A stretch of DNA of 64,000 bases, from positions 1 through 64,000 of the forward strand of contig CACJNI010000005.1 of NCBI GenBank assembly GCA_902594705.1, given 5' to 3'. Position 1 is the first letter of the stretch; every line of letters starts with the position of its first letter. Under the pieces are notes generated by a model that saw nothing but the letters and a program-made list of their open reading frames with translations, had not been told where the DNA came from and ran no database searches. This stretch comes from an uncultured Pelagibacteraceae bacterium (GTDB taxonomy: Bacteria; Pseudomonadota; Alphaproteobacteria; Pelagibacterales; Pelagibacteraceae). Below, in pieces: positions 19,826 to 30,388 of this stretch. A program made the position numbers and the translations under genes.

Positions 19826-20880
19826 TGGCTAATAATTTTTTTGAAATTGAAAATGTATCTTTTGCTGCTGGTGGAAAAAATAAAGTTAATAATGTTTCTT
19901 TAAATATTGAAAATGAAGGTGAAATTGTATGTTTACTTGGTCCGTCTGGTATAGGCAAAACTACAATATTAAGAACTATTGCTGGTTTAGAAAAAATTAA
20001 TAAAGGTAAAATAAATCTAAAAGGCAGAACAATTTCTTCTGAAAATATTCATATCGAACCAGAAAATCGTAATATTGCTCTATCATTTCAAGAGAACAGC
20101 TTATTTCCTCATTACAATATAGAAAAAAATATTAATCTTGGTTCAGATAGAGTGAAAGATGATAAAAAAATACAAACTAAAGAAGTAATTAATTTTTTAA
20201 ACTTAAATAAAATATTAAATAAATTTCCGCATGAGATTAGTGCCGGTGAAGCCCAAAGAGCATCTTTAGCTAGATCTTTAGTTTCTCAACCAGATTTACT
20301 AATGCTCGACGAGCCATTATCTAATGTAGATCAAAGTTTTAAGGAGGAAATTCAAGTTGAATTAAAGCAAATTTTAACAAATTCTAAAATAACAACAATA
20401 ATTGTAACACACGATTCTTATGAAGCTTTTTATCTTGGCAGTAAATGTGGAATAATATTAGATGGTGAATTAAAGCAATATGATGATCCATATAATGTTT
20501 ATCATTTACCAAATTCAGAAGAAGTAGTTAATTTTTTAAATAGAGGTACATTAATACCAGCAGAAGTTACCAGTCCAAAAAGTCTTGAAAATGAAGATTT
20601 AGGTACAATAACTGGAAATTTCGCTAAACCTTTTCCAATAGGATCTAAAGTAAAACTATTAATACAACCAGAGGACTTACAGCATGATGATGCGAGCAAT
20701 CTAAAACTGGAAGTCGTAGATAGAAAATTCAGAGGATCAAATTTTATTTATACGTTAAAAACATTAAGTAATAAATTAATACCAGTTTTTGTTCATTCAC
20801 ATCATATTCATCAACATGAAGTTGATGAAAAATTTGGTATAAAAAGACCGATTCATATTGATCATATTGTTTGCTTTTAA
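19825..20880 (+). CDS. fbpC: ferric iron ABC transporter ATP-binding protein
   Basis: Walker A GPSGIGKTT, LSxGx-like SAGEAQRASLARSL, Walker B LLMLDEPLSNVD. Confidence 0.93.
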   Translation: MANNFFEIENVSFAAGGKNKVNNVSLNIENEGEIVCLLGPSGIGKTTILRTIAGLEKINKGKINLKGRTISSENIHIEPENRNIALSFQENSLFPHYNIEKNINLGSDRVKDDKKIQTKEVINFLNLNKILNKFPHEISAGEAQRASLARSLVSQPDLLMLDEPLSNVDQSFKEEIQVELKQILTNSKITTIIVTHDSYEAFYLGSKCGIILDGELKQYDDPYNVYHLPNSEEVVNFLNRGTLIPAEVTSPKSLENEDLGTITGNFAKPFPIGSKVKLLIQPEDLQHDDASNLKLEVVDRKFRGSNFIYTLKTLSNKLIPVFVHSHHIHQHEVDEKFGIKRPIHIDHIVCF

Positions 20881-20906
20881 TTTTAATTATATAAATCCAA
20901 ATACAT

Positions 20907-23375
20907 ATGAAAGAGTTACCTAAAAGCACTAAAGTAGTTGTCATTGGAGGTGGTGTTGCTGGAACATCATGCGCTTATCATCTTGCAAAATTTGGATGGA
21001 AAGATGTAGTTTTGCTTGAAAGAGATTTACTTACTTCAGGAACTACTTGGCATGCAGCAGGTCTTCTAGGTCAATTAGGGGCATCATCAACAATCACAAA
21101 GATTAGAAAATATTCTTTAGATCTTTATAAAGATTTAGAAAAGACTACAGGATTATCAACTGGAATGAAGCAAAATGGTGCAATTACAGTTGCATCTACC
21201 AAAGAAAGAATGCAAGAATTACTAAGACAAGCAACAACTGCACAGTTATCAGATGTTGAAGTGGAAGTTATAAACAAAAAACGTTTGATGGAATTGTATC
21301 CCGTATTGCATAGCGAAGATATTGTAGGCGGTGTTTATATGCCGAAAGACGGTCAGGCCGATCCAGTTGGAGTAACTAATGTTCTCTCAAAAGCTGCAAG
21401 AATGGAGGGTGCAAAGATTTTTGAAAAAACTCCTGTAAAAAAAATTCTAATCAAGAATTCTAGAATAAGAGGAGTAGAAACCGACAAAGGTATCATTGAT
21501 TGTGAATACGTTGTTATGGCAACAGGAATGTGGTCAAGACAATTAGGTGAAGAAATAAATGTGAGCGTGCCTTTGTATCCAAACGAGCATTTTTATATCA
21601 TTACAGAACCAATAAAAGATTTACCTCAAAATCTTCCAGTATTGAGAGATTATAATGCTTGTTTATATTTAAAAGAAGATGCGGGGAAAATGCTTGTTGG
21701 TATTTTTGAACCAAAGGCAAAACCAGCTTTTAAAGATACAGGAAGAGTGCCAGATAATTTTTCATTTGGTGAACTGCCAGATGATTTTGATCACTTTGAA
21801 CCCTACTTAGAAAAATCATTTCATAGGTTACCAATGTTAGAAAGTGCAGGAATAAGAAAATTTTTTTCAGGTCCAGAGTCTTTTACCCCTGACACTCAGT
21901 ATTTATTAGGTGAAACCCCAGAAGTAAAAAATTTATATACATGTTGTGGCTTTAATAGTATTGGAATTGCCAGCTCAGGAGGAGCGGGGAGAGTTACAGC
22001 TGAATGGATGATTAATGGATATATTAATGAAGATTTATTTTCAGTAGATATTAAAAGGTTTCAAAAATTCCACTCATCAAAAAACTTTATTATGGAAAGG
22101 GTAACAGAAACACTTGGTGATCTTTATGGTATGCATTGGCCCTATAAACAACCAAATACATCAAGAAATCAAAAACTTTTGCCTTACCACGAAGGATTAA
22201 AAAAAGCAGGAGCTTGTTTTGGAGTTGCGGGAGGATTTGAAAGACCAATGTGGTATTCGTTGAATGGTAATGAGCCTAAATACGAATATAGTTTTAATTA
22301 TCAAAATTGGTATCCTTCAGCAAAACACGAAACTTTAAATGCGAGAAAGAATGTTGGTTTATTTGATTTTTCAACATTTTCAAAATTTGATTTAAAAGGT
22401 GAAAAAACTCACCAAGAATTACAAAAGCTGTGCACTGCTAATATTAAAAATGAGATTGGAAAAATAACTTACACTCATATGCTAAATGAAGATGGGGGAA
22501 TAGAAACAGATTTAACTATTGTATGTATGGATAAAAATTATTTTAGAATTGTGAGTTCAGCGGCAACAAGAGAACATGATAAATATCATATATTAAAATA
22601 TTTAGATAAAGATGTAGAATTCTCTGATGTCACAGAGGAATTTTGTTGCTTAGGTTTATTTGGTCCAAAAAGTAGAGAAATGATTTCAAAAATTTGTAAA
22701 GACGATTTCAGTAATGAATATTTTAAATTCGGAACAGGAAAATTCATAAATATATTTGACTCAAACACTCCTTGGGGAAAACCAAAAGAAATTAAAGTAT
22801 GGGTCCAACGGTTATCATATGTAGGCGAAATAGGCTTTGAGCTTTATGTTGATAGTAGTTCTGCTAAGGATTTATATGAAATTCTAATTGAAGAAGGGAA
22901 AAAGTTTGAACTATCTCATTGTGGAATGCATGCGATGGATATTATGAGAATGGAAAGTGGATTTGTTCACTGGGGTCATGATATTTCGCCAGAAGAAAAT
23001 CAGTATCAAGCAGGTTTAAATTTTGCAATTAGTTATAAGAAAAATGTAAACTTTATTGGAAAAGATGCTCTATTAAAAATTAAAGACCAAAAATTAGATA
23101 AGAGAATGATGATGTTTACTCTTAAAGACAGCAAACCTGGTGAGCCACTTTTACTACATGAAGAACCTATTTATATGGATGATAAAATTATTGGTAGAAC
23201 AACTTCAGGAAACTATTCTTTTAGTTATGATAAAAATCTTTCTTTTGGATATGTCAATTCTGGAAATACAGTTGAAACATTAAAAGACAAAAATATATAT
23301 ATTGAAGTTGAAAAACAAAAATATCCAGTTGAGGTATTAGAAAAACCTTTAAATGATAAAGATTTTAAGAACTAA
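20907..23375 (+). CDS. dimethylglycine/sarcosine dehydrogenase-like FAD-GcvT fusion (paralogue of 6972-9404)
   Basis: GGGVAGTSCAYHLAKFGW, TTWHAAGL, C-terminal GcvT domain. Confidence 0.9.
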   Translation: MKELPKSTKVVVIGGGVAGTSCAYHLAKFGWKDVVLLERDLLTSGTTWHAAGLLGQLGASSTITKIRKYSLDLYKDLEKTTGLSTGMKQNGAITVASTKERMQELLRQATTAQLSDVEVEVINKKRLMELYPVLHSEDIVGGVYMPKDGQADPVGVTNVLSKAARMEGAKIFEKTPVKKILIKNSRIRGVETDKGIIDCEYVVMATGMWSRQLGEEINVSVPLYPNEHFYIITEPIKDLPQNLPVLRDYNACLYLKEDAGKMLVGIFEPKAKPAFKDTGRVPDNFSFGELPDDFDHFEPYLEKSFHRLPMLESAGIRKFFSGPESFTPDTQYLLGETPEVKNLYTCCGFNSIGIASSGGAGRVTAEWMINGYINEDLFSVDIKRFQKFHSSKNFIMERVTETLGDLYGMHWPYKQPNTSRNQKLLPYHEGLKKAGACFGVAGGFERPMWYSLNGNEPKYEYSFNYQNWYPSAKHETLNARKNVGLFDFSTFSKFDLKGEKTHQELQKLCTANIKNEIGKITYTHMLNEDGGIETDLTIVCMDKNYFRIVSSAATREHDKYHILKYLDKDVEFSDVTEEFCCLGLFGPKSREMISKICKDDFSNEYFKFGTGKFINIFDSNTPWGKPKEIKVWVQRLSYVGEIGFELYVDSSSAKDLYEILIEEGKKFELSHCGMHAMDIMRMESGFVHWGHDISPEENQYQAGLNFAISYKKNVNFIGKDALLKIKDQKLDKRMMMFTLKDSKPGEPLLLHEEPIYMDDKIIGRTTSGNYSFSYDKNLSFGYVNSGNTVETLKDKNIYIEVEKQKYPVEVLEKPLNDKDFKN

Positions 23376-24246
23376 TTTTTTTTTTTTTACTTTCAGCCTG
23401 AACAAATAAAACTCCAAAAACTATTATTCCAATAACTCCAAAAGTCTTATTAAAATCAAAAGGTACTCCAAATATGTAAAAATTTATTAATGTTGACCAA
23501 ATTAACTGTGAATATTGAAAATTAGTAACAAAAGATAAATTTGATAGCTGAATTGCAAATATAATTAAAAGATGACTAGTAAAACCTAATACCCCTAGAA
23601 ATACTAACCAAATCCACAAACTCTTATTATCAATTGGTGTCCAGTCAAACATTACATAAATAGAGAAAACAATGGCCCCTACAACAGCAGCATAAAATAA
23701 CGCTACTAAAGGATCATTATTACCAGAAATAAATTTTGTAAAAAATTGATATAAAGCCCAACATACTGGTGGTACCAAAGGAAAAATTAAGTCTAAACTT
23801 AAAACTTTCATGCTTGGACTCATTGAATAAATTATACACCCAAAGCTTAACAACATTAAAACTATACCTTTAGGTGAAAGAATATCTTTTAAAAATAACG
23901 CTGTTAAAATTGATACTATTAGTGGAGCTGAAAAGAAAACTACATAGATATCTACAAGGTCAAATTTTTGTAAAGAATGAATGAAAAAAAAAGTAGCAAA
24001 AACCATGAGGATCGATCTAATGATATTAATATTAAAATTTCTTTTTAAGTTTAACTTAGGTTTTAATATTGCAAATAAAATTAAAATAATAACAAAGTGA
24101 AAAAAAAATCTGCCCCAAATTACTTGATTTAATGGCATTAATGTTCCCAGATATTTTGCAGTAGAATCTTGGCAAACTAAAATAAAAAATCCTGATATAG
24201 ATAAAATTATAACTTTAGTAATAGATTTATTTTTTAATAAATTCAT
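23365..24246 (-). CDS. EamA/DMT family transporter
   Basis: About 10 TM segments, EamA-like repeat pattern. Confidence 0.85.
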   Translation of the reverse strand: MNLLKNKSITKVIILSISGFFILVCQDSTAKYLGTLMPLNQVIWGRFFFHFVIILILFAILKPKLNLKRNFNINIIRSILMVFATFFFIHSLQKFDLVDIYVVFFSAPLIVSILTALFLKDILSPKGIVLMLLSFGCIIYSMSPSMKVLSLDLIFPLVPPVCWALYQFFTKFISGNNDPLVALFYAAVVGAIVFSIYVMFDWTPIDNKSLWIWLVFLGVLGFTSHLLIIFAIQLSNLSFVTNFQYSQLIWSTLINFYIFGVPFDFNKTFGVIGIIVFGVLFVQAESKKKKISS

Positions 24247-24261
24247 AGTTTTGATTAAATT

Positions 24262-25335
24262 TTAGACTGAACTAAGATTGTCTAAAATTTTTTTTGAACA
24301 CTGTTCTGTATTACTAGACCCTTGAAGATCTTTTGTTCGACTGTTTTTATCTTTAAGAGTTAATTCAATTGATTTTACTATTCTATCAGAAGCTTCTTTT
24401 TCACCTAAATAATCTAACATCATAGCAGCTGACCAAATTTGTCCTACTGGATTAGCTATCCCTTGTCCCGCAATATCTGGCGCAGATCCATGCACAGGTT
24501 CAAATAATGATGGATACTTATTAGTTGGATTTATATTTCCAGACGGTGCAATTCCAATTGTTCCAGTACAAGCCGGTCCTAGATCTGATAAAATATCACC
24601 AAAAAGGTTTGATGCGACTATCACATCAAAACGTTCAGGACTTAGAACAAATCTAGCGGCTAATATATCTATATGGTACTGATCAGTTTCTACATCAGAA
24701 TAATTCTTTTTATTCTCATTAAATCTCTCATCCCAATAAGGCATTGTAATTGATATTCCATTTGATTTTGTTGCACTTGTTAATTTTTTTCTTTTTCTTT
24801 TTTTAGCTAATTCAAAAGCAAATTGTTGAACTCTATCTATTCCATATTTTGACATTATTGTTTCTTGAATAACCACTTCTCTATCAGTTCCCTGATACAT
24901 TCTTCCACCGACTGATGAATATTCTCCTTCAGTATTTTCTCTAACAATTATCATGTCAATATCACCAGGTTTTTTATTAGCTAGTGGCGCATTAACACCT
25001 TCAAAAAGTTTTACTGGTCTTAAATTAATAAATTGATCAAACTCTCTCCTAAATTTTAATAATGAACCCCAAAGTGTTATATGATCTGGATATTTATCTG
25101 GCATACCAACTGCACCAAAGAAAATTGCATCGTGTTTAATTAGTTTATCTTTCCAATCATCAGGCATCATTTTTCCATGCTTTTCGTAATAATCACATGA
25201 TGCAAAATCATAATCTTTTATATTTAATTTGAATTGATGTTGTTTAGAAATTTCTTTTAATATTTTTTGTGCTTCGGGTACAACTTCTTTGCCAATACCG
25301 TCGCCAGCAATTGACGCTATAGAATACTCTTTCAT
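24262..25335 (-). CDS. tartrate / D-malate dehydrogenase family (beta-decarboxylating dehydrogenase)
   Basis: IAGDGIGKEVVPEA...IIVRENTEGEYSSVGGR...NLFGDILSDLGP...EPVHGSAPDIAGQGIANP. Confidence 0.88.
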   Translation of the reverse strand: MKEYSIASIAGDGIGKEVVPEAQKILKEISKQHQFKLNIKDYDFASCDYYEKHGKMMPDDWKDKLIKHDAIFFGAVGMPDKYPDHITLWGSLLKFRREFDQFINLRPVKLFEGVNAPLANKKPGDIDMIIVRENTEGEYSSVGGRMYQGTDREVVIQETIMSKYGIDRVQQFAFELAKKRKRKKLTSATKSNGISITMPYWDERFNENKKNYSDVETDQYHIDILAARFVLSPERFDVIVASNLFGDILSDLGPACTGTIGIAPSGNINPTNKYPSLFEPVHGSAPDIAGQGIANPVGQIWSAAMMLDYLGEKEASDRIVKSIELTLKDKNSRTKDLQGSSNTEQCSKKILDNLSSV

Positions 25336-26370
25336 TTATTTTAAGAATGTATCGTTGAATTGCTTAGTAACTCTTACAAAAGTCGTGCACTTACTTAATT
25401 GTTTTAAAGACGGGGCGCCAACATATGTGCAACTACTTCTAACACCACCTAAAATATTTAAAATGGTGTCATTAATTTTACCGCGGTACTTAACTCTTAC
25501 TGTTCTGCCTTCGCTACTTCTATAATCAGATAGTCCACCATAATGTTTGTTATTTGCAGTTTCAGAACTTGATCCGTAAAATTCAACATACTTTGAGCCA
25601 TTAGATTTTACTAATTTTCCTTTACCTTCATCATGACCTGCAAACATTCCTCCAAGCATAACAAAATCTGCTCCTCCACCAAATGCTTTAGCAACATCAC
25701 CTGGACATGTACATCCACCATCTGCAATGATATGTGCACCTAATCCATGAGCAGCATCAGCACATTCTATCACTGCACTTAATTGTGGATAGCCAACTCC
25801 AGTTTGTATTCTTGTCGTACAAACACTACCTGGTCCAATTCCAACTTTAACAATATCTGCACCTGATAAAATTAATTCTTGTGTCATATCTGCAGTAACA
25901 ACGTTACCTGCAATGATTGTTTTCGTTGGATATTTATCTCTAACGGATTTTAAAAATTTACTAAAATGCTCTGAGTAACCATTCGCAACATCAATACAAA
26001 TAAATTTAATGAAACTAAATTCTTTTAAAACTTTATCTAAATTTTGAAAATCTTCTTTTTTTGTTCCAATACTTAAAGCTACATTTGGATATATTGATTT
26101 AATTTTTTTAAATTGTTTAATTTTCTTTACATCATGTTGTTTTGTTAAACATGTAATCATTCCATAATCAGATAATTTTTCAGCAACACCAAGCACGCCT
26201 ACACCATCCATGTTAGCTGCCATTATAGGAATTCCAGACCATTCGTTTTTACTGTATTTAAAACGATAGGTTCTCTTTAAATTAACATCTTTTCTACTTT
26301 TAAGAGTGCTTCTTTTAGGTCTAAAAAGTACGTCTGAATAATCTAGTTTTAGCTCTTCTTCAATTCTCAC
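25336..26370 (-). CDS. guaC: GMP reductase
   Basis: [25 protein letters not shown]...[11 protein letters not shown]...[36 protein letters not shown] start inferred from the [10 protein letters not shown]-terminus. Confidence 0.92.
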   Translation of the reverse strand: MRIEEELKLDYSDVLFRPKRSTLKSRKDVNLKRTYRFKYSKNEWSGIPIMAANMDGVGVLGVAEKLSDYGMITCLTKQHDVKKIKQFKKIKSIYPNVALSIGTKKEDFQNLDKVLKEFSFIKFICIDVANGYSEHFSKFLKSVRDKYPTKTIIAGNVVTADMTQELILSGADIVKVGIGPGSVCTTRIQTGVGYPQLSAVIECADAAHGLGAHIIADGGCTCPGDVAKAFGGGADFVMLGGMFAGHDEGKGKLVKSNGSKYVEFYGSSSETANNKHYGGLSDYRSSEGRTVRVKYRGKINDTILNILGGVRSSCTYVGAPSLKQLSKCTTFVRVTKQFNDTFLK

Positions 26371-26491
26371 AAAAATGAAGGTATACATTCAATGAATGAT
26401 AATTCAATTTAATAATTAAGCTTATTAACGTTGTATTTGAACAATTTTAAATTATTGATTGGATTATAAAAATATAAATTAAAATAAATAA

Positions 26492-27367
26492 ATGTTTGAA
26501 GGATTTAAGAGCAAATACGTCAAAGTTAAAAAAGGGAAAGTCTTTTGCAAAGTTAAAGGAGAAGGACCACCTTTATTATTGCTCCATGGTTACCCTCAAA
26601 CTCATTTAATGTGGCATAAAACAGCTCCAGAGTTAGCTAAAAGTTTTACAGTGTTTGCAGCAGACCTTAGAGGTTATGGAAATAGTTTAGCTCCACAATC
26701 TGATAGTAAACATTTCAATTATTCAAAACGAGAAATGGCTAATGACATGAAACAAATGATGGTAAAATTGGGATATGCCAAGTTTTTTGTTGCAGGCCAT
26801 GATAGAGGTGGAAGAGTTGCTCATAGATTAGCTAGAGATCATAGAAAAAACGTGCTTGCTCTTAGTGTATTAGATATTTGTCCAACTTTAGATATGTATG
26901 AGCAAACAACTAGAGACTTTGCAAAAGCATACTTTCATTGGTTTTTCTTAATTCAACCAAAATGGTTACCTGAAAGAATGATAATGAGTGATCCAAGAAA
27001 ATGGATGAAGTATTGCTTAGATAAATGGTCAGGTAATCATAAATTTGGAAAAGTTGAAGAGAGTTATCTAAAGTGCTTTAAACAACCAAAAAGAATACAT
27101 GGATCATGTGAGGATTATAGAGCATCTGCTACAATTGATCTTGATCATGACAGACATGATAGAAAGAAAAAATTAAATATTCCAGTTCAAGTATTATGGG
27201 GAAAAAATGGTGTTATAGGCAAACAATTTAAACCGATTAAAATTTGGCAAAAATATTCAAATAAAAAAGTTGTTGGATTTGCTGTTAAATCTGGACATTT
27301 TATACCAGAGCAAAATCCCAAAGAAACAATTAAACAATTAAAAAGTTTCTTTTTAAAAAATGCTTAA
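26492..27367 (+). CDS. alpha/beta hydrolase, fluoroacetate/haloacetate dehalogenase-like
   Basis: GPPLLLLHGYPQTHLMWHKTAP, GHDRGGRVAHRLA, YFHWFFLIQP, CEDYRA, SGHFIPEQ. Confidence 0.8.
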   Translation: MFEGFKSKYVKVKKGKVFCKVKGEGPPLLLLHGYPQTHLMWHKTAPELAKSFTVFAADLRGYGNSLAPQSDSKHFNYSKREMANDMKQMMVKLGYAKFFVAGHDRGGRVAHRLARDHRKNVLALSVLDICPTLDMYEQTTRDFAKAYFHWFFLIQPKWLPERMIMSDPRKWMKYCLDKWSGNHKFGKVEESYLKCFKQPKRIHGSCEDYRASATIDLDHDRHDRKKKLNIPVQVLWGKNGVIGKQFKPIKIWQKYSNKKVVGFAVKSGHFIPEQNPKETIKQLKSFFLKNA

Positions 27368-28148
27368 AATTATTCCTAATAAAAAAAATATAGGTGCAGA
27401 ATTAGTCTGTGATTTAAATAAAATTAATAATTCTACATTAAAAAAAATAAAATCTGCTCTCTCAAAATATGGGATGATTTATTTTAGAAACCAAAAATTA
27501 AATTCTGATCACTATGTAAAATTTGCAAAAAAATTTGGAAAACTTGCAAACTATCCAAGACTTAAAGGATTGAATAAAAAATATCCTCAAATAACTGTTG
27601 TTCAAAGAAAATCTACTGATAAAGGCCCTAGTTTTGGTGAGCAATTTCATACTGATTCAATTTATACTAAAAAGCCACCTAGATTTACTATGTTGCTATC
27701 TAAATTAGTTCCAAAAAAAGGTCAAGCAAACACAGATTTTTGTTCTCAGTATTTAGCTTATGAAAAATTACCAGCTAATTTTAAAAGAAAGTTTAAAAAC
27801 GAAAAATGTATATTTTCTTCTGAAGGACCAATTTCTGTAACAAGATTAGAAAGAGAGAAAGAAAAGGGGAAAAAAGCCAAAGAACTTATTTCAAAGCATA
27901 AATTAATAAGAAAAATAAATAGTAAATATACTTTATACTGTAGTCCTGGACACTTTATTCGTTTTAATAACAGCAAAATTGATAAAAAATTAAAAACTTA
28001 TTTATTTAAACACCAATTAAAAAAAAGCTTTCAATATTCTTTAGAATGGGAAAAGAACCAATTAGCCATTTGGGATAACAGATCTATGCTACATCAAGCA
28101 ACGGCCTTTAAAGGTAATAGAATTATGCATAGAATAACTGTCCAATAA
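27360..28148 (+). CDS. TauD/TfdA family Fe(II)/2OG dioxygenase
   Basis: MIYFRNQKL...GEQFHTDSIYTKKPPRFTMLLSK...WDNRSMLHQATAFKGNRIMHRITV. Confidence 0.88.
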   Translation: MLKIIPNKKNIGAELVCDLNKINNSTLKKIKSALSKYGMIYFRNQKLNSDHYVKFAKKFGKLANYPRLKGLNKKYPQITVVQRKSTDKGPSFGEQFHTDSIYTKKPPRFTMLLSKLVPKKGQANTDFCSQYLAYEKLPANFKRKFKNEKCIFSSEGPISVTRLEREKEKGKKAKELISKHKLIRKINSKYTLYCSPGHFIRFNNSKIDKKLKTYLFKHQLKKSFQYSLEWEKNQLAIWDNRSMLHQATAFKGNRIMHRITVQ

Positions 28149-29071
28149 TGTTTCAGGTATTTCTAGGATTAACACCATTTATAGGCATTACGCTTATAGG
28201 TTATCTTTTAGGATATATTAAAATATTTGATTTACAAAAGGCTAGAATATTTAATTTATTTTCATTTTATATAGCGGTACCAGCTTTAATCATAAAACTA
28301 GTTGCACAAAGTGATGTTGGGGAAATAGATGTGTCTCAAATTTCATCATATTTTTTAATGCAATTAACGAGTGGAATATTTGCTTTTTTATTAACCAAAA
28401 ATACTTTTAAAAGATCAATGCAGGAGTCTATTATTTGGGCACTAACTGTTGCTTTATCAAATCACGTAATATTAGTTTTACCTATTGCAGAAATATTTTT
28501 CACAGGAAGCACGATAACTCAAATATCAGGTATTATTTTAATGGATAGTGTGGTTTTATTATCCATAGTTAGTTTCTTTTTAGAACTTACTGTAAAAAAA
28601 AAAATTAAATTATTTCAGTTTTTAAGAAATTTAATATTAAATCCGATGATATTAGCAATACTAATTGGATTGATAATAAGAATTTCAAAGATCAATATAG
28701 ACGATACCCCATTTGAGTATGTGCTTCAAAGACTAGCAGCATGTGTAATGCCAGTTGGTTTATTTGCAATTGGTATTATTCTATCTTTTTATTCAAAAAA
28801 AGTTTTCAATAAATTAACAATTACTATTTCAATATTAAAACTTATTATTTCACCACTGATTTTGCTGATTTTAGGTTACACGTTCTTTAGCTTGTCAAAT
28901 CCAATCAATTTTGCTGGAGCTCTGTTGGTTAGTGTTGGCCCTTGTGGAGCTACCTCAATTGTTATGTGTTCTGCATATAATGTAAGTCCAGAAAATATTA
29001 TTAAGGCAATATTTATTTCAACATTTGCTTCAATATTTACCTTTTTATTTACAATAAATTTATTAAGTTAA
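28148..29071 (+). CDS. AEC (auxin efflux carrier) family transporter
   Basis: 10-TM protein with AEC pattern; start codon overlaps the upstream stop. Confidence 0.8.
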   Translation: MFQVFLGLTPFIGITLIGYLLGYIKIFDLQKARIFNLFSFYIAVPALIIKLVAQSDVGEIDVSQISSYFLMQLTSGIFAFLLTKNTFKRSMQESIIWALTVALSNHVILVLPIAEIFFTGSTITQISGIILMDSVVLLSIVSFFLELTVKKKIKLFQFLRNLILNPMILAILIGLIIRISKINIDDTPFEYVLQRLAACVMPVGLFAIGIILSFYSKKVFNKLTITISILKLIISPLILLILGYTFFSLSNPINFAGALLVSVGPCGATSIVMCSAYNVSPENIIKAIFISTFASIFTFLFTINLLS

Positions 29072-29077
29072 ATAATT

Positions 29078-29527
29078 ATGTTAAAAAAAATATTTAGCAT
29101 TCTTTTCATTTTTCTTTTTTTATCATCGATTTCGATAGCTAAAGATAAAATAGATGAAACCATTGACAAAACTACTGATTTTTTAAAATCTATATCCAAG
29201 AAAAGTTTGAATAAATCACAAACTGCAGAATTTTTAAATAATTATGCAATAACTCTTGAAGATGAGAGAAATCAAGGTGTTGTAACTTATATATTTGATG
29301 AAAAAAATTACAAAAGATACCAAGATGGAAAAGTTATTTCAGAAGACGGATGGAGATTTACAAATTTAGGTAGGTTAAGAGTGTTTTCAGGTGACATTAA
29401 ATTAACATGGAAATTTAAACTTGATAAGCAAAACGTAATAGTAATAAAGACTAAATTTCAACCACTTGGAAAAGAATATCCTTTTACCTACCAATTAAAA
29501 GACAAGTTCTTTGAACAAATTAATTAA
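29078..29527 (+). CDS. secreted protein of unknown function
   Basis: N-terminal signal peptide, no family recognised. Confidence 0.6.
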   Translation: MLKKIFSILFIFLFLSSISIAKDKIDETIDKTTDFLKSISKKSLNKSQTAEFLNNYAITLEDERNQGVVTYIFDEKNYKRYQDGKVISEDGWRFTNLGRLRVFSGDIKLTWKFKLDKQNVIVIKTKFQPLGKEYPFTYQLKDKFFEQIN

Positions 29528-29641
29528 ATGTCAAAAAGGTATAGTGGTAAATCTTTTAAAGACTCTAGTGTGATGAAAAAAGCCAAACTTTCTTTGAAGG
29601 AAAAAAGAAAAATTAAAAAAGATAAGAAAAAGAATAACTGA
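29528..29641 (+). CDS. 37-aa highly basic microprotein (candidate)
   Basis: ATG directly after the previous TAA: MSKRYSGKSFKDSSVMKKAKLSLKEKRKIKKDKKKNN*; not in supplied ORF track. Confidence 0.35.
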   Translation: MSKRYSGKSFKDSSVMKKAKLSLKEKRKIKKDKKKNN

Positions 29642-29755
29642 AATCTTGTTTGCAACAGTATTTAAAAGTTGTATAAGTCATCAGTTCTATTTGGAAGAGA
29701 AATGAATTGCTTTTGTATGATTTGGTCACGTACCATATACGTACCAAGCCGTCTA

Positions 29756-29832
29756 GGCGGGGTAGCTCAGTTGGTTAGAGCGCGGGACTCATAAGCCCGA
29801 GGTCAGTGGTTCGATCCCACTTCCCGCTACCA
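29756..29832 (+). tRNA. tRNA-Met (anticodon CAT)
   Basis: ggcgggg tagctcagttggttagagc g cggga ctCATaa gcccg aggtc agtgg ttcgatc ccact tcccgct a cca; cloverleaf pairs and encoded CCA. Confidence 0.93.
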
Positions 29833-30360
29833 TCAATGACCAGGAAAATCTAAAAGATTTTCAACTGGATATCCCTTTTTGACTAGATTATCTGTACCGC
29901 CTAAATCAAAAAGATTTATTACAAATATAAATCCAGCCACTTTACTTTTTGATATTTCTATTAATTTAGCAGCTGCTTCTGCGGTGCCGCCAGTAGCAAT
30001 TAAATCATCAATTATTAAAACTTTATCACCTTCATCAAATGAATCTTTATGGACTTCTATTGTTGCCGTTCCATACTCAAGTTCAAAGTCTACTGAATGA
30101 ACATCAGCAGGTAATTTATTTTTTTTTCTCAACATTATGAATGGTTTATTAAGTATATAAGAAATAGCTGATGCAAAAACAAATCCTCTAGACTCTACAG
30201 CTCCAATTTTATTAAACTGAAATTTTTTTGATCTTTCAACAATTTGGTTAATACATTCTTTGAATGCCTTTTCATTTTTTATGAGAGTTGTGATGTCTCT
30301 AAATAGAATTCCCTTTTTAGGATAGTCTTGAATTGATCTAATATGTTCTTTTAAATCCAT
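29833..30360 (-). CDS. apt: adenine phosphoribosyltransferase
   Basis: IRSIQDYPKKGILFRDITTL...VLIIDDLIATGGTAEA. Confidence 0.95.
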   Translation of the reverse strand: MDLKEHIRSIQDYPKKGILFRDITTLIKNEKAFKECINQIVERSKKFQFNKIGAVESRGFVFASAISYILNKPFIMLRKKNKLPADVHSVDFELEYGTATIEVHKDSFDEGDKVLIIDDLIATGGTAEAAAKLIEISKSKVAGFIFVINLFDLGGTDNLVKKGYPVENLLDFPGH

Positions 30361-30388
30361 AAAACTTAATTATAATCTAAAATGTATT

